Origin: Herminiimonas arsenitoxidans
GTDB lineage: Bacteria > Pseudomonadota > Gammaproteobacteria > Burkholderiales > Burkholderiaceae_D
Direction of reading: 5' to 3'
DNA: 64,000 nucleotides
Assembly: GCF_900130075.1 (NCBI RefSeq)
Contig: NZ_LT671418.1
Coordinates: 310,001 to 374,000 of the forward strand
This document shows positions 39,002 to 48,048 of this stretch, in pieces (position 1 is the stretch's first letter; each line of letters starts with the position of its first letter). The position numbers and the translations under genes were made by a program. The notes under the pieces were generated by a model that searched no databases, was not told the DNA's origin, and worked only from the letters and a program-made list of their open reading frames with translations.

Positions 39002-40681
39002 ATGCGAACTACTCCAGCCGCTTTCCTTCGATTGCGATCCGGTAAAGGGATTGATGTCGGGAGTTTGCTGCAAGCGTTTGCATCATTGCTGTGGTTGCCG
39101 CAGGCAGCGCTGCTTGCTTATGCATTGCAGCGCCTGGCTGACGGCGATGGACTCGCCTCTATATACCTTCCTGCTTCTCTGATTTTCATACTTGGTGTGC
39201 TGCGTGCGCTGTGTGATGCGTGGGGTATGCGCCGTGTTTTTAAAACGGCGCGTGCTGACTTGTCGCAATTACGTGAACGCGTGGCATTGTCGCTGGCGGT
39301 GCGTTCTCCGCTGGACGCGCAACGACCTGCATCGGGTCTGGCCGCGAGTGTCATAGCCGAACAGGCGGAAGCAGTCGTCCCTTATCTCACTCGTTATCGT
39401 CCCGCACGCCTGCGCTCCACCATTGTTCCGCTGGCGATACTTGTCGTCGTTTTTCCTCTTTCCTGGATTGCTGCATTCATTCTGTTGGTGGCGGCTCCGC
39501 TGATTCCCATCTTTATGGCGCTGGTTGGCTGGCGTGCGAAAGCAGCGAGCGAAGCGCAGATGGTGGAGATTGGTGGCATGAATGGCTTCCTGCTGGATCG
39601 TCTACGTGGCTTGGCGACGCTACGCACATTGGATGCGGTAGAGACGACAGCACAGCGTTTGCAGGAATCGGCACAATCGCTGCGACATCGCACGATGAAT
39701 GTGTTGCGCATCGCGTTCTTGTCTTCGGCAGTGCTGGAATTGTTCGCTGCCTTGGGTGTGGCGATGATGGCGGTTTATATCGGCTTTCATTTGCTGGGAC
39801 AAATCGAATTCGGTACATGGGGCACACGCCTGACTTTGGGGCAGGGTTTGTTCATCCTGTTGTTGGCGCCGGCTTTCTTTGAACCTTTACGTGAGTTATC
39901 CAGCGTTTGGCACGACAAAGCCGCAGGCGATGCTGCACTGGATGCGATCGCTCGTTTGACGGCGCAAGGGTTGTTGTTGCCGGATGCAGAGCAACAGACA
40001 AAGAAAACAGCTCAGACAACTGAACGCGCTGCGCCATCCATCGATGTGCAAGGACTGTGTTTTTCATACTCAGATGCCAGCGCCACGATATTTGATGAAT
40101 ACGATTTACATGTAAAAGCAGGTGAGCGTATTGCCATCGTCGCACCTAGTGGTGGTGGCAAATCAACGCTGCTGTCCTTGATCGCCGGCATGGTGTCTGC
40201 ACAGTCTGGCGAGATCGTGATCGATGGCGTGCAGTTGTCTGCGGATACGGTAGCCGAATTGCGTACACGTATGGCGTGGATAGGGCAGAAGCCACATATT
40301 TTCTCCGGCTCGGTTCGGGCGAATGTGGCATTGGGACGTGCCGATGTGAGTGCTGCTGATGTCGCTGAAGCGTTGCGTTTCGCTTCACTGGATACCGTAT
40401 CGCAAGCACACCCTGGTGTTGGCTTGAGTGAAGGTGGTGGCGGTTTGTCGGGCGGCGAGGCAGTGCGCTTGGCGTTGGCGCGTGCTGCGGTCGATAAGCA
40501 TGCTGACTTGCTACTAGTCGATGAGCCGACTGCGCATCTTGATAGCACTACGGCACAACAGGTGATGGATGCCTTGCTGCAACTGGCGCAGGGCAAGACC
40601 ATGATCATCGCGACACATGATCCAATCCTGGCGGCGCGCATGGATCGGGTGATCGTGTTGGATGCACAGGAGTCTGAATGA
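39002..40681 (+). CDS. cydD: thiol reductant ABC exporter subunit CydD
   Basis: Half of the heterodimeric CydDC inner-membrane ABC exporter that supplies glutathione/cysteine (or haem) to the periplasm and is needed for cytochrome bd assembly. N-terminal six-helix membrane domain (to about 330) and C-terminal ATPase with Walker A VAPSGGGKSTLL, signature GGGGLSGGEAVRLALARA, Walker B LLLVDEPTAHLD and His-switch IIATHD. The ATG at 39002 has CAAGG four bases before it; ATG 38990 is an alternative. It overlaps cydC by 4 bases. Confidence 0.93.
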   Translation: MRTTPAAFLRLRSGKGIDVGSLLQAFASLLWLPQAALLAYALQRLADGDGLASIYLPASLIFILGVLRALCDAWGMRRVFKTARADLSQLRERVALSLAVRSPLDAQRPASGLAASVIAEQAEAVVPYLTRYRPARLRSTIVPLAILVVVFPLSWIAAFILLVAAPLIPIFMALVGWRAKAASEAQMVEIGGMNGFLLDRLRGLATLRTLDAVETTAQRLQESAQSLRHRTMNVLRIAFLSSAVLELFAALGVAMMAVYIGFHLLGQIEFGTWGTRLTLGQGLFILLLAPAFFEPLRELSSVWHDKAAGDAALDAIARLTAQGLLLPDAEQQTKKTAQTTERAAPSIDVQGLCFSYSDASATIFDEYDLHVKAGERIAIVAPSGGGKSTLLSLIAGMVSAQSGEIVIDGVQLSADTVAELRTRMAWIGQKPHIFSGSVRANVALGRADVSAADVAEALRFASLDTVSQAHPGVGLSEGGGGLSGGEAVRLALARAAVDKHADLLLVDEPTAHLDSTTAQQVMDALLQLAQGKTMIIATHDPILAARMDRVIVLDAQESE

Positions 40682-42378
40682 GACTGTGGCGCGACCTCCA
40701 TCCTGTATTGAGTTTGTTCGCGGCTGAGTGCCGGAATAAATTGTGGCTGGGCGCGTTGCTGGCTGCCGTGACGGTGCTATCCGGTATGACGCTGCTCGGT
40801 TTATCTGGTTGGTTCATCACGGCGACAGCGATTGCCGGATTGAATACAAGCATGGCCTTCACCTTCGATGTGTTCATGCCTTCGGCAGGTATACGCTTGT
40901 TGGCTCTGGGACGTACCGCTTCGCGTTATGGCGAAAGACTGGTGACGCACGATGCCACGCTGGCGGTATTGGCTGCTTTGCGTGTGCGTCTGTTCCGCGG
41001 TTGGGCGCAACCAGAAGCTGCGCGACGTTTGCTGGCACGACCGGCGCAATTGTTGTTCCGACTCACAGGCGATATCGACGCATTGGATTCGCTGTATTTA
41101 CGCATACTGGTGCCCGTTGGTGCTGCACTGGCAGCAGCGCTGGCAATCGGTGTGGCACTGGGGTTTGTGCAGATATGGCTGGGTGCCGTCATTGCGCTGT
41201 GGCTGATTGTGACGGGCTTGGGCATCACATTGATCGTGGCGCAACGTGCTCGTCCCGCCGCGTGTCGCCGCAGTTATGCGATGGAAGCTTTACGCGCCCG
41301 CAGTATCGATTTGGTTGCGGGGCAGACAGAGTTAATCATGACCGGTCGCCTTGATGCACAGCGCGCTGCCTTGGCGAGTGCCGATCGTCATCTGGCGCGT
41401 GCAGACGATGCCTTGAATCGCTTGGAAGCGCAGGCGGGCGTGGCGTATGGCGTGGTCGGTACATTGACGTTGACGGGAACCTTGCTTGCCGTTGCTGCAT
41501 TGGTAGAAGTCGGCGCAATAGATACACCTATTGCTGCGCTTGCCTTGTTGTTGGTACTGACCGCAACCGAACCATTTTCTGCCTTGCGACGTGGTGCTTT
41601 GGAGTTGGGACGTACGGTGTTGGCGGCACGTCGTCTTGCCCCGCGTATGCAAGAAGCAGAGATCAATGTCGTTCCTGCACAAACTCTTTCTAATGAATAC
41701 GTCGTTAATCTCATCAACATCAGCGCGCATCCTGCCGGTAGCGATGCGCCTGGCCTTGCCGTTCTTCACAACATATCGCTGACGCTAGGCGTCAACGAAC
41801 GCGTTGCCTTGATAGGTGCGAGCGGGGCAGGGAAATCCACATTAATGGCAGTTGTCGCAGGCGAACTGAGCGTGCGCTCAGGCACGGTACAAGTTGCGCC
41901 GCATTGCCTGCTGACGCAGCGTACTGAACTGTTCCAGGACAGCTTGCGCGATAACTTGCGTCTGGCTGACCCGGATGCCGACGATGCGCGGCTGTGGGAT
42001 GTATTGCAGACAGTCGGTTTGGCCGACGATGTTGCAGATTTGCCAAAAGGGCTGAATACACGCTTGGGTGAAGGTGGTTTGGGCTTGTCCGGCGGGCAAT
42101 TGCGTCGTTTGGCACTGGCTCGCTTGTTATTGCGACAAGTGCAGCTCTGGCTCCTGGATGAGCCGACGGAAGGGCTGGATCCAGCGACGGCGCGGGACGT
42201 TTTACAAAGATTGAAGATGCAAGCTACGGGACGTGCTTTCCTGTTGGCAACACATGTGCGACGTGAGGCAGAGTTGGCAGACCGCTTGGTTTGTTTGCAA
42301 CATGGGCGTATTGTTGCTGATGTGAAGCGTAGCGATGCAGATTTTGAGGGTGTGTTGAACAGCTTGCGGCCGGATTGA
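40678..42378 (+). CDS. cydC: thiol reductant ABC exporter subunit CydC
   Basis: Partner of CydD. The membrane domain has LLGLSGWFITATAIAG, typical of CydC; ATPase domain with Walker A LIGASGAGKSTLMAVVAG, LSGGQLRRLALARLLL and LLDEPTEGLD. 566 residues. The start overlaps the cydD stop (ATGA), giving one transcription unit cydD-cydC-cydA-cydB-cydX. Confidence 0.94.
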   Translation: MRLWRDLHPVLSLFAAECRNKLWLGALLAAVTVLSGMTLLGLSGWFITATAIAGLNTSMAFTFDVFMPSAGIRLLALGRTASRYGERLVTHDATLAVLAALRVRLFRGWAQPEAARRLLARPAQLLFRLTGDIDALDSLYLRILVPVGAALAAALAIGVALGFVQIWLGAVIALWLIVTGLGITLIVAQRARPAACRRSYAMEALRARSIDLVAGQTELIMTGRLDAQRAALASADRHLARADDALNRLEAQAGVAYGVVGTLTLTGTLLAVAALVEVGAIDTPIAALALLLVLTATEPFSALRRGALELGRTVLAARRLAPRMQEAEINVVPAQTLSNEYVVNLINISAHPAGSDAPGLAVLHNISLTLGVNERVALIGASGAGKSTLMAVVAGELSVRSGTVQVAPHCLLTQRTELFQDSLRDNLRLADPDADDARLWDVLQTVGLADDVADLPKGLNTRLGEGGLGLSGGQLRRLALARLLLRQVQLWLLDEPTEGLDPATARDVLQRLKMQATGRAFLLATHVRREAELADRLVCLQHGRIVADVKRSDADFEGVLNSLRPD

Positions 42379-42432
42379 TATTGGCTTCAAGAACCAAGCA
42401 CGACGAAGAATTTAAGCACAAAAGGGAGCTAC

Positions 42433-44037
42433 ATGGAACTCGATATTGTTTCTTTATCACGGCTACAGTTTGCCACGACAGCGTTGTATCACTTTCTGTT
42501 CGTGCCGCTGACTCTCGGCCTATCTATCATCCTCGCCATTATGGAAACGGTCTATGTCATGACCGGTCGCGTCATCTGGCGCGATATGACCAAATTCTGG
42601 GGCACTTTATTCGGTATCAACTTCGCAATGGGCGTGGCGACCGGCATCGTCATGGAATTCCAGTTCGGCATGAACTGGAGCTATTACAGTCACTACGTGG
42701 GCGATATTTTCGGCGCACCGCTGGCGATTGAAGGCTTGATGGCTTTCTTCCTGGAAGCTACTTTCGTTGGTCTGTTTTTCTTCGGCTGGGACAAGCTTTC
42801 CAAGGTAGGTCATTTGGTCGCAACCTGGGCGGTGGCTATTGGTTCCAATCTTTCCGCTCTGTGGATTTTGATTGCTAATGGTTGGATGCAGAATCCGGTT
42901 GGCGCGGTTTTCAATCCGGAAACCATGCGTATGGAAGTCAGCGATTTTTTCTCGGTGCTGACTAATCCGGTAGCGCAGGCCAAGTTCGTACACACGGTTT
43001 CTGCCGGCTATGTCACAGCGGCGATCTTCGTGCTGGGCGTATCTGCATGGTACGTGCTCAAAGGCCGTCATCTGGAACTGGCCAAACGCTCGATGACAGT
43101 AGCGGCCTCATTCGGTTTGGCTGCTGCGCTGTCGGTTGTCGTACTCGGTGATGAAAGCGGTTATCTGTCTACCGAACATCAAAAAATGAAGCTGGCCGCG
43201 ATTGAGGCCATGTGGGAAACCGAACCTGCGCCAGCCAGCTTTACCTTGATCGGTTTTCCTGATCAGGCTGCGCGCGAAACGCACTATGCGATTCATATCC
43301 CGTGGGTCATGGGTCTGATCGGTACGCGTTCACTCGATACCGTGATTCCGGGCATCAATGAATTGGTACAGCACGCGGAGTTGCGCATTGCCAACGGTAT
43401 ACGCGCCTATGATGCTTTACAGAAAATACGTGCTGCAGGTAGTTCGGCCAACATCACACAGGCAATGCGCACGGAGTTTGAAGATAACGGTCATGACCTT
43501 GGTTATGCGTTGCTGCTCAAACGCTATGTAGATGATCCTCGACTAGCAACGCCTGAACAGATCAGCAAGGCAGCGCTGGATACGGTGCCGCAGGTGGCAC
43601 CGCTGTTCTGGCTGTTCCGCATCATGGTCGGGATCGGTCTCTTCATGATTCTACTGACGGCGACTTTCTTCGTATTGTCTGCACGTCGTGAACTGGATCG
43701 TCATCGCTGGTTGTTGAAGCTGGCGGTGTACGCGATTCCATTGCCGTGGATTGCGGTTGAGGCGGGTTGGCTGGTGGCCGAATTTGGTCGACAACCATGG
43801 GTGATTGAAGGCGTCTTGCCGACTGCAGTAGCGGTATCGAATCTGGGCATTAAAACCCTGTTGCTTACGCTGGCCGGTTTTGTGTTGATTTATACCGTGT
43901 TGTTTGTGATCGAGATAAAGCTGATCTTTAAAACGATCAAACAAGGGCCGACTTCAGAGCATTCGCCTACAACGGGTGTGAACGTCAATTCCGCTGCCGC
44001 TAGTGCAGTCCCTCTCGCCAAGTCGGAGCAATTATGA
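42433..44037 (+). CDS. cydA: cytochrome bd ubiquinol oxidase subunit I
   Basis: Quinol-oxidising, haem-carrying subunit of the high-affinity terminal oxidase. Haem ligand His20 (LYHFLFVPLT), His187 (FVHTVS), Glu100 and Glu108 of the proton/oxygen path (AIEGLMAFFLEATF) and the GRQPWVIEGVLPT motif are visible. 534 residues with a long Q-loop region (around 250-390), similar to the E. coli long-loop type. The ATG follows AAAGGGAGC. It overlaps cydB by 4 bases. Confidence 0.97.
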   Translation: MELDIVSLSRLQFATTALYHFLFVPLTLGLSIILAIMETVYVMTGRVIWRDMTKFWGTLFGINFAMGVATGIVMEFQFGMNWSYYSHYVGDIFGAPLAIEGLMAFFLEATFVGLFFFGWDKLSKVGHLVATWAVAIGSNLSALWILIANGWMQNPVGAVFNPETMRMEVSDFFSVLTNPVAQAKFVHTVSAGYVTAAIFVLGVSAWYVLKGRHLELAKRSMTVAASFGLAAALSVVVLGDESGYLSTEHQKMKLAAIEAMWETEPAPASFTLIGFPDQAARETHYAIHIPWVMGLIGTRSLDTVIPGINELVQHAELRIANGIRAYDALQKIRAAGSSANITQAMRTEFEDNGHDLGYALLLKRYVDDPRLATPEQISKAALDTVPQVAPLFWLFRIMVGIGLFMILLTATFFVLSARRELDRHRWLLKLAVYAIPLPWIAVEAGWLVAEFGRQPWVIEGVLPTAVAVSNLGIKTLLLTLAGFVLIYTVLFVIEIKLIFKTIKQGPTSEHSPTTGVNVNSAAASAVPLAKSEQL

Positions 44038-45188
44038 TTCTGCATACTCTCATAGACTATGACACTCTGCGCCTGATCTGGTGGGCATTGATAGGCGTAC
44101 TGCTGGTCGGTTTTGCCGTGACGGATGGCTTTGATCTGGGAACTGGAATCCTGCTGCCTTTTGTTGGTCGCACCGATATTGAGCGACGTGTCGTCATCAA
44201 CAGTGTTGGCCCGGTGTGGGAAGGCAATCAGGTTTGGCTGATTCTGGGTGGCGGAGCTATTTTTGCTGCCTGGCCGCAGTTGTATGCGGTGTCTTTCTCC
44301 GGATTTTATCTCGCCATGTTTGTGATCTTGGTCGCTTTGATTTTACGACCGGTGGCATTCAAGTTTCGCAGCAAACGTGAAGATCCACGCTGGCGTGCGC
44401 GGTGGGATTGGGTCTTGTTTTTCAGCGGCTTTGTACCGGCGCTGATCTGCGGTGTGGCTCTGGGTAATGTGTTGCAAGGTGTACCGTTCCGACTCGATTC
44501 CAGCCTGCAAATTTTTTATGATGGCAGCTTCTTTGATTTGCTTAATCCATTTGCCATATTGTGCGGATTGGTATCTGTCGCCATGTTGATCATGCATGGC
44601 GCGGCGTGGCTGCAGTTGAAAACAGACGGTGCGGTTGCTGGTCGGGCGCGCAACTTCGGCAGTGTCGCGGCTGTGGCTACGATCGTGTTGTATGCGGTTG
44701 CTGGTTTATTGCTCTGGAAATATATCGATGGCTATCGCATCAGCAGCGTTGTTGATCCGCTAGGTCCATCGAATCCTTTGCTAAAAACCGTTGCGGAGCA
44801 TCCCGGTGCATGGTTCGTCAATTACCAGGAGCATGCGTGGACGATGGCGGCACCGGTTCTGGGTTTTGTCGGCGCAGTGGGTGCCTTGCTGGGTTTGCGC
44901 TTGCGTCGTGAAATCTTTGCGTTGCTGTGCAGTGCATTGAGCGTGAGTGGCATTGTTTTGAGCGTGGGCGCATCGATGTTTCCTTTCATCCTGCCTTCGT
45001 CCGTCGATCCGCATGCCAGTTTGACGGTGTGGGATTCGTCATCCAGTCATTTGACGTTGTTCATCATGCTGGTCGTGACGGGTATTTTCATTCCTATCAT
45101 CGTGGCGTACACCACGTGGGTGTATCACGTGCTGTGGGGCAAGGTCGATGAAAAAGAGATACGTGATGAAACCAAACACGCCTATTAA
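44034..45188 (+). CDS. cydB: cytochrome bd ubiquinol oxidase subunit II
   Basis: Second integral subunit of cytochrome bd with about eight or nine membrane helices. The N-terminal signature LIWWALIGVLLVGFAVTDGFDLG and PVWEGNQVWLILGGGA are highly conserved. 384 residues. A short stem-loop, GCTGCCGT/ACGGTAGC (45212-45219 with 45226-45233), lies between it and cydX and may tune expression of the last gene. Confidence 0.97.
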   Translation: MILHTLIDYDTLRLIWWALIGVLLVGFAVTDGFDLGTGILLPFVGRTDIERRVVINSVGPVWEGNQVWLILGGGAIFAAWPQLYAVSFSGFYLAMFVILVALILRPVAFKFRSKREDPRWRARWDWVLFFSGFVPALICGVALGNVLQGVPFRLDSSLQIFYDGSFFDLLNPFAILCGLVSVAMLIMHGAAWLQLKTDGAVAGRARNFGSVAAVATIVLYAVAGLLLWKYIDGYRISSVVDPLGPSNPLLKTVAEHPGAWFVNYQEHAWTMAAPVLGFVGAVGALLGLRLRREIFALLCSALSVSGIVLSVGASMFPFILPSSVDPHASLTVWDSSSSHLTLFIMLVVTGIFIPIIVAYTTWVYHVLWGKVDEKEIRDETKHAY

Positions 45189-45255
45189 TTGTGAAGAAAC
45201 TCCAACCTCACGCTGCCGTTATCTGACGGTAGCTAGTTAAAGACAAGGACAAATC

Positions 45256-45378
45256 ATGTGGTATTTCGCCTGGATACTCGGCTTGCCTCTCGCGGCTGCT
45301 TTCGCTGTATTGAATGCGATGTGGTACGAACTTATGGAAGATGATGCCATCCGCAAGGAGAAGATGGGCAAGCCTTGA
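45256..45378 (+). CDS. cydX: cytochrome bd small subunit CydX (40 residues)
   Basis: A 40-codon reading frame after cydB beginning MWYFAWILGLPLAAAFAVLN and continuing AMWYELMEDD. This is the CydX/YbgT signature: one membrane helix starting MWYFxWILG, then a charged tail. AAGGAC lies 7 bases before the ATG. CydX stabilises haem b595/d in CydAB. It is easily missed in annotation because of its size. Confidence 0.95.
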   Translation: MWYFAWILGLPLAAAFAVLNAMWYELMEDDAIRKEKMGKP

Positions 45379-45396
45379 TGGTAACTATGTAAGGAG

Positions 45397-45467
45397 AGTG
45401 AACATGGATAGTCTCAGAGAAAACCAGCGCAGGCATTGCCTACGCATTGATCTGAGCCATGTTCACT
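45397..45467 (+). ncRNA. long imperfect hairpin downstream of cydX (unclassified structured RNA)
   Basis: AGTGAACATGG (45397-45407) pairs perfectly with CCATGTTCACT (45457-45467). CTCAGA (45413-45418) pairs with TCTGAG (45451-45456) after a 5-base bulge. GCGCAGGC (45427-45434) pairs with GCCTACGC (45438-45445) with one mismatch around a 3-base loop. About 25 pairs in one 71-base hairpin with internal loops and no T-run after it, so it is not an ordinary intrinsic terminator. It may stabilise the cyd 3' end, be a processed small RNA, or be part of the leader of the antiporter gene 115 bases downstream. It matches no RNA family that I recognise. Confidence 0.5.
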
Positions 45468-45547
45468 TTGCCGCTTCAGCGTAAAATCGATGCCTGGCAG
45501 CTTGCGCGGAAACTTTGGTTTTCCCATCTGCATTACGTAAGTCATTC

Positions 45548-45589
45548 GTGTGCTTAGGCACCATTTGAAATTCAGGCTTAGATGCACAC
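45548..45589 (+). promoter_or_regulatory. possible start-occluding stem at the antiporter gene
   Basis: GTGTGC (45548-45553) can pair with GCACAC (45584-45589), which begins at the last base of the ATG at 45582-45584. The loop holds the weak ribosome site. Six pairs over a 30-base loop is weak on its own. Confidence 0.25.
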
Positions 45590-47216
45590 CGTCACCATCA
45601 TTCTCGTATTACTTCTTGCTGTCGTGGCTAGCGCCTTTATCGCGCGTTTGCTGCCGCTCAACATCCCTTTACCTTTGATTCAAATTGGCACTGGCGCTGT
45701 GCTTTCTTACGGCTTCGGCATGAGTGTGCCGCTGGATCCTGAGTTTTTCTTTCTTTTCTTTATTCCGCCTTTGCTGTTTTTGGATGGCTGGCGCATACCC
45801 AAAAGCGCTTTCTTTCGTGATGCGCGTCCGATAGTGACGCTGGCAATCGGCTTGGTGCTGTTCACCGTGGTCGGCATGGGCTATTTCATCCACTGGATGA
45901 TTCCTGCGATTCCATTGGCGGCGGCTTTTGCGCTGGCGGCGATTTTGTCGCCTACTGACCCGGTTGCGGTATCGGCGATTGCGTCGCATAGCCCGATTCC
46001 GTCACGGATGATGCACATACTGGAAGGCGAGGCCTTGTTGAATGATGCCTCGGGTCTGGTGTGTTTTCGCTTTGCAGTGGCGGCGGTGATTACTGGCAGT
46101 TTTTCCTTGTTTGATGCTTCGCTGGAATTCTTGCAAACGGCAGGTGGTGGTTTGCTGATAGGTATTGGGGTTGCTTGGTTGATCGGCATCTTGAATCGCT
46201 GGCTGGTCGCAGCGGCTGGTGAAGATCCGGGCACGCAAATCCTGATCAGTCTGCTGATTCCTTTTGCCGCGTATCTGGGTGCAGAGCACATAGGCGGCTC
46301 TGGCATTCTCGCTGCGGCTGCTGCCGGTATCACCATGCATTATGCGGATTTGGTTGGCCGCCGTTTGGCTGCAACGCGCATGCAGCGTCGCGCCGTGTGG
46401 GACACGATACAGATGGCTTTGAATGGTGTGATCTTCGTTATCCTCGGGGCGCAATTGCGGGCGACTGTCGAGGGCTTGCCCGGCATCGCGCTGGAGATGG
46501 GTTTGAGTACGGCGTGGTGGCTGGCGTTTTATGTGCTGGCGATTACGACGGTCTTGGCTGTCCTGCGGTTTTTGTGGGTCTGGAGTTCCTTTAAATTTAC
46601 CTTGTTCCGCGCCAAGCGGAATGGCGACGAAATCGTCAAACCATCTTTTTTCCTGCTGCTGGTCGGTGCATTTGCCGGCGTGCGTGGCGCGATTACCTTG
46701 GCAGGTATTTTGACCTTGCCGTTTTTGCTGCCGAACGGCGCGGAGTTTCCGGCCAGAGATTTAATGATTTTTCTGGCGAAGGGCGTGATTCTGTTGTCCT
46801 TGCTGAGCGCCAGTATCGCCTTGCCGATTTTGACCAGGGATCTGGAGTTTTCACCGGAACCTATCATGGGCGCGGGAGAGTGGCAGGCGCGGGCGGCGGC
46901 GGCTGAAGCGGCAATCCGTCGCATCGAGCAATTGATGAAGAGCATGAGTGCCAACGATGCCTATGCTGAAGCAGCTACGCGCGTGACCGAGTTGTACCAG
47001 CGCCGACTGGATTATGGGAATGAAGGTGACGAAGCAGCACGCATACACTCGCAGGCAGATGCCGAGCGCAGCCTGAAGCTGGAAGCGATCCGGGCTGAAC
47101 GCGATGAACTGTTTCAAATGTGGTTGAGCAACAAGCTGGATGACTCCGTGCATCAACGCCTGTTACGCGAGCTGGACTTGATCGAAGGAGCCTTGTCGCG
47201 TCCGACCGGACATTGA
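45582..47216 (+). CDS. Na+/H+ antiporter, CPA1 family
   Basis: A 544-residue inner-membrane antiporter with about 12 hydrophobic helices over residues 1-420. LSPTDPVAVSAI holds the conserved TDP motif, and EGEALLNDASGLVCFRFAV the ion-binding ND of the family. A later helix reads GAFAGVRGAITLAG, another CPA1 landmark. A 120-residue cytoplasmic tail follows, rich in charged helices (EAAIRRIEQLMKSM, RRLDYGNEGDEAARI). YjcE/NhaP-like exchange of Na+ or K+ for H+. It lies behind two possible structured elements. Confidence 0.92.
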   Translation: MHTVTIILVLLLAVVASAFIARLLPLNIPLPLIQIGTGAVLSYGFGMSVPLDPEFFFLFFIPPLLFLDGWRIPKSAFFRDARPIVTLAIGLVLFTVVGMGYFIHWMIPAIPLAAAFALAAILSPTDPVAVSAIASHSPIPSRMMHILEGEALLNDASGLVCFRFAVAAVITGSFSLFDASLEFLQTAGGGLLIGIGVAWLIGILNRWLVAAAGEDPGTQILISLLIPFAAYLGAEHIGGSGILAAAAAGITMHYADLVGRRLAATRMQRRAVWDTIQMALNGVIFVILGAQLRATVEGLPGIALEMGLSTAWWLAFYVLAITTVLAVLRFLWVWSSFKFTLFRAKRNGDEIVKPSFFLLLVGAFAGVRGAITLAGILTLPFLLPNGAEFPARDLMIFLAKGVILLSLLSASIALPILTRDLEFSPEPIMGAGEWQARAAAAEAAIRRIEQLMKSMSANDAYAEAATRVTELYQRRLDYGNEGDEAARIHSQADAERSLKLEAIRAERDELFQMWLSNKLDDSVHQRLLRELDLIEGALSRPTGH

Positions 47217-47256
47217 GCCGATGTTCCTCTGTAGCACGGTAATACGCGGGCTAGTC

Positions 47257-47262
47257 TATAAT
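47257..47262 (+). promoter_or_regulatory. -10 box candidate upstream of queE
   Basis: A perfect TATAAT (CTAGTCTATAATGACGG context) lies about 150 bases before the queE start. The upstream 17-18 base position lacks a convincing -35. Confidence 0.35.
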
Positions 47263-47407
47263 GACGGCCTTCGACCATGCCTTTAAAACCGCGATTCGCA
47301 GCCAGATGCGCTGCTTTTCTGGCCGGTGGCATGCATAGCCTCGCAATCGATTGTCATTGCGGCAAGACATTCATTCCTCGCAATTATTTAGTTATTCGGC
47401 ACACATT

Positions 47408-48043
47408 TTGACTTACAGCGTAAAAGAGATTTTCTACACACTTCAGGGCGAGGGCGCGCAAGCCGGACGTCCTGCGGTGTTTTGCCGTTTTTCCGGCTGT
47501 AATTTGTGGACCGGTCGCGAGAGCGATCGCGCAACGGCGGTGTGCCAGTTTTGCGATACCGACTTTGTCGGAACTGATGGTGAGGGTGGCGGCAAGTTTG
47601 TCGATGGTGTGGCTCTGGCGAACAGGATCACTGCCTTGTGGCCTGAGTCTTATACTGCCAGCAAATACGTGGTCTTTACCGGCGGCGAGCCTTTGCTGCA
47701 ACTGGATAAAGCCCTGATAGATGCGATGCATGCCGTCGGTTTCGAGATTGCGATAGAAACCAACGGCACCTTGCCGGTACCGGATGGCGTTGACTGGATT
47801 TGCGTCAGTCCCAAGATGGGCTCGCAACTGGTCGTGCGCAAAGGCAGCGAATTGAAGGTCGTGATTCCGCAAAACGATCAGTCGTTAGCCGCCTACGAAG
47901 CACTGGAATTCGAGCACTTCTTCGTGCAGCCTATGGACGGCCCTTTGGCGGAACAAAATACCAAGCTTGCGATTGATGTCTGCAAACGCAATCCGAAGTG
48001 GAAGCTGAGCTTGCAGACCCATAAACTTTTACAGATACCGTAA
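47408..48043 (+). CDS. queE: 7-carboxy-7-deazaguanine synthase QueE
   Basis: Radical-SAM enzyme that converts 6-carboxytetrahydropterin to CDG in queuosine/7-deazaguanine synthesis. From the TTG start at 47408 (MTYSVKEIFYTLQGEGAQAG, the typical betaproteobacterial N-terminus) the cluster ligands are Cys31, Cys46 and Cys49. This is the C-x14-C-x2-C variant known from Burkholderia QueE rather than the canonical C-x3-C-x2-C. VVFTGGEPLLQ and IAIETNGTLPVP are SAM-binding elements. 211 residues. No ATG is available near the start. It is followed at 5 bases by queD. Confidence 0.94.
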   Translation: MTYSVKEIFYTLQGEGAQAGRPAVFCRFSGCNLWTGRESDRATAVCQFCDTDFVGTDGEGGGKFVDGVALANRITALWPESYTASKYVVFTGGEPLLQLDKALIDAMHAVGFEIAIETNGTLPVPDGVDWICVSPKMGSQLVVRKGSELKVVIPQNDQSLAAYEALEFEHFFVQPMDGPLAEQNTKLAIDVCKRNPKWKLSLQTHKLLQIP

Positions 48044-48048
48044 CCTCT

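Noticed and set aside
47217..47407. preQ1 riboswitch before queE
   Set aside because: I looked for a short preQ1 aptamer hairpin with an A-rich tail and saw no convincing match.
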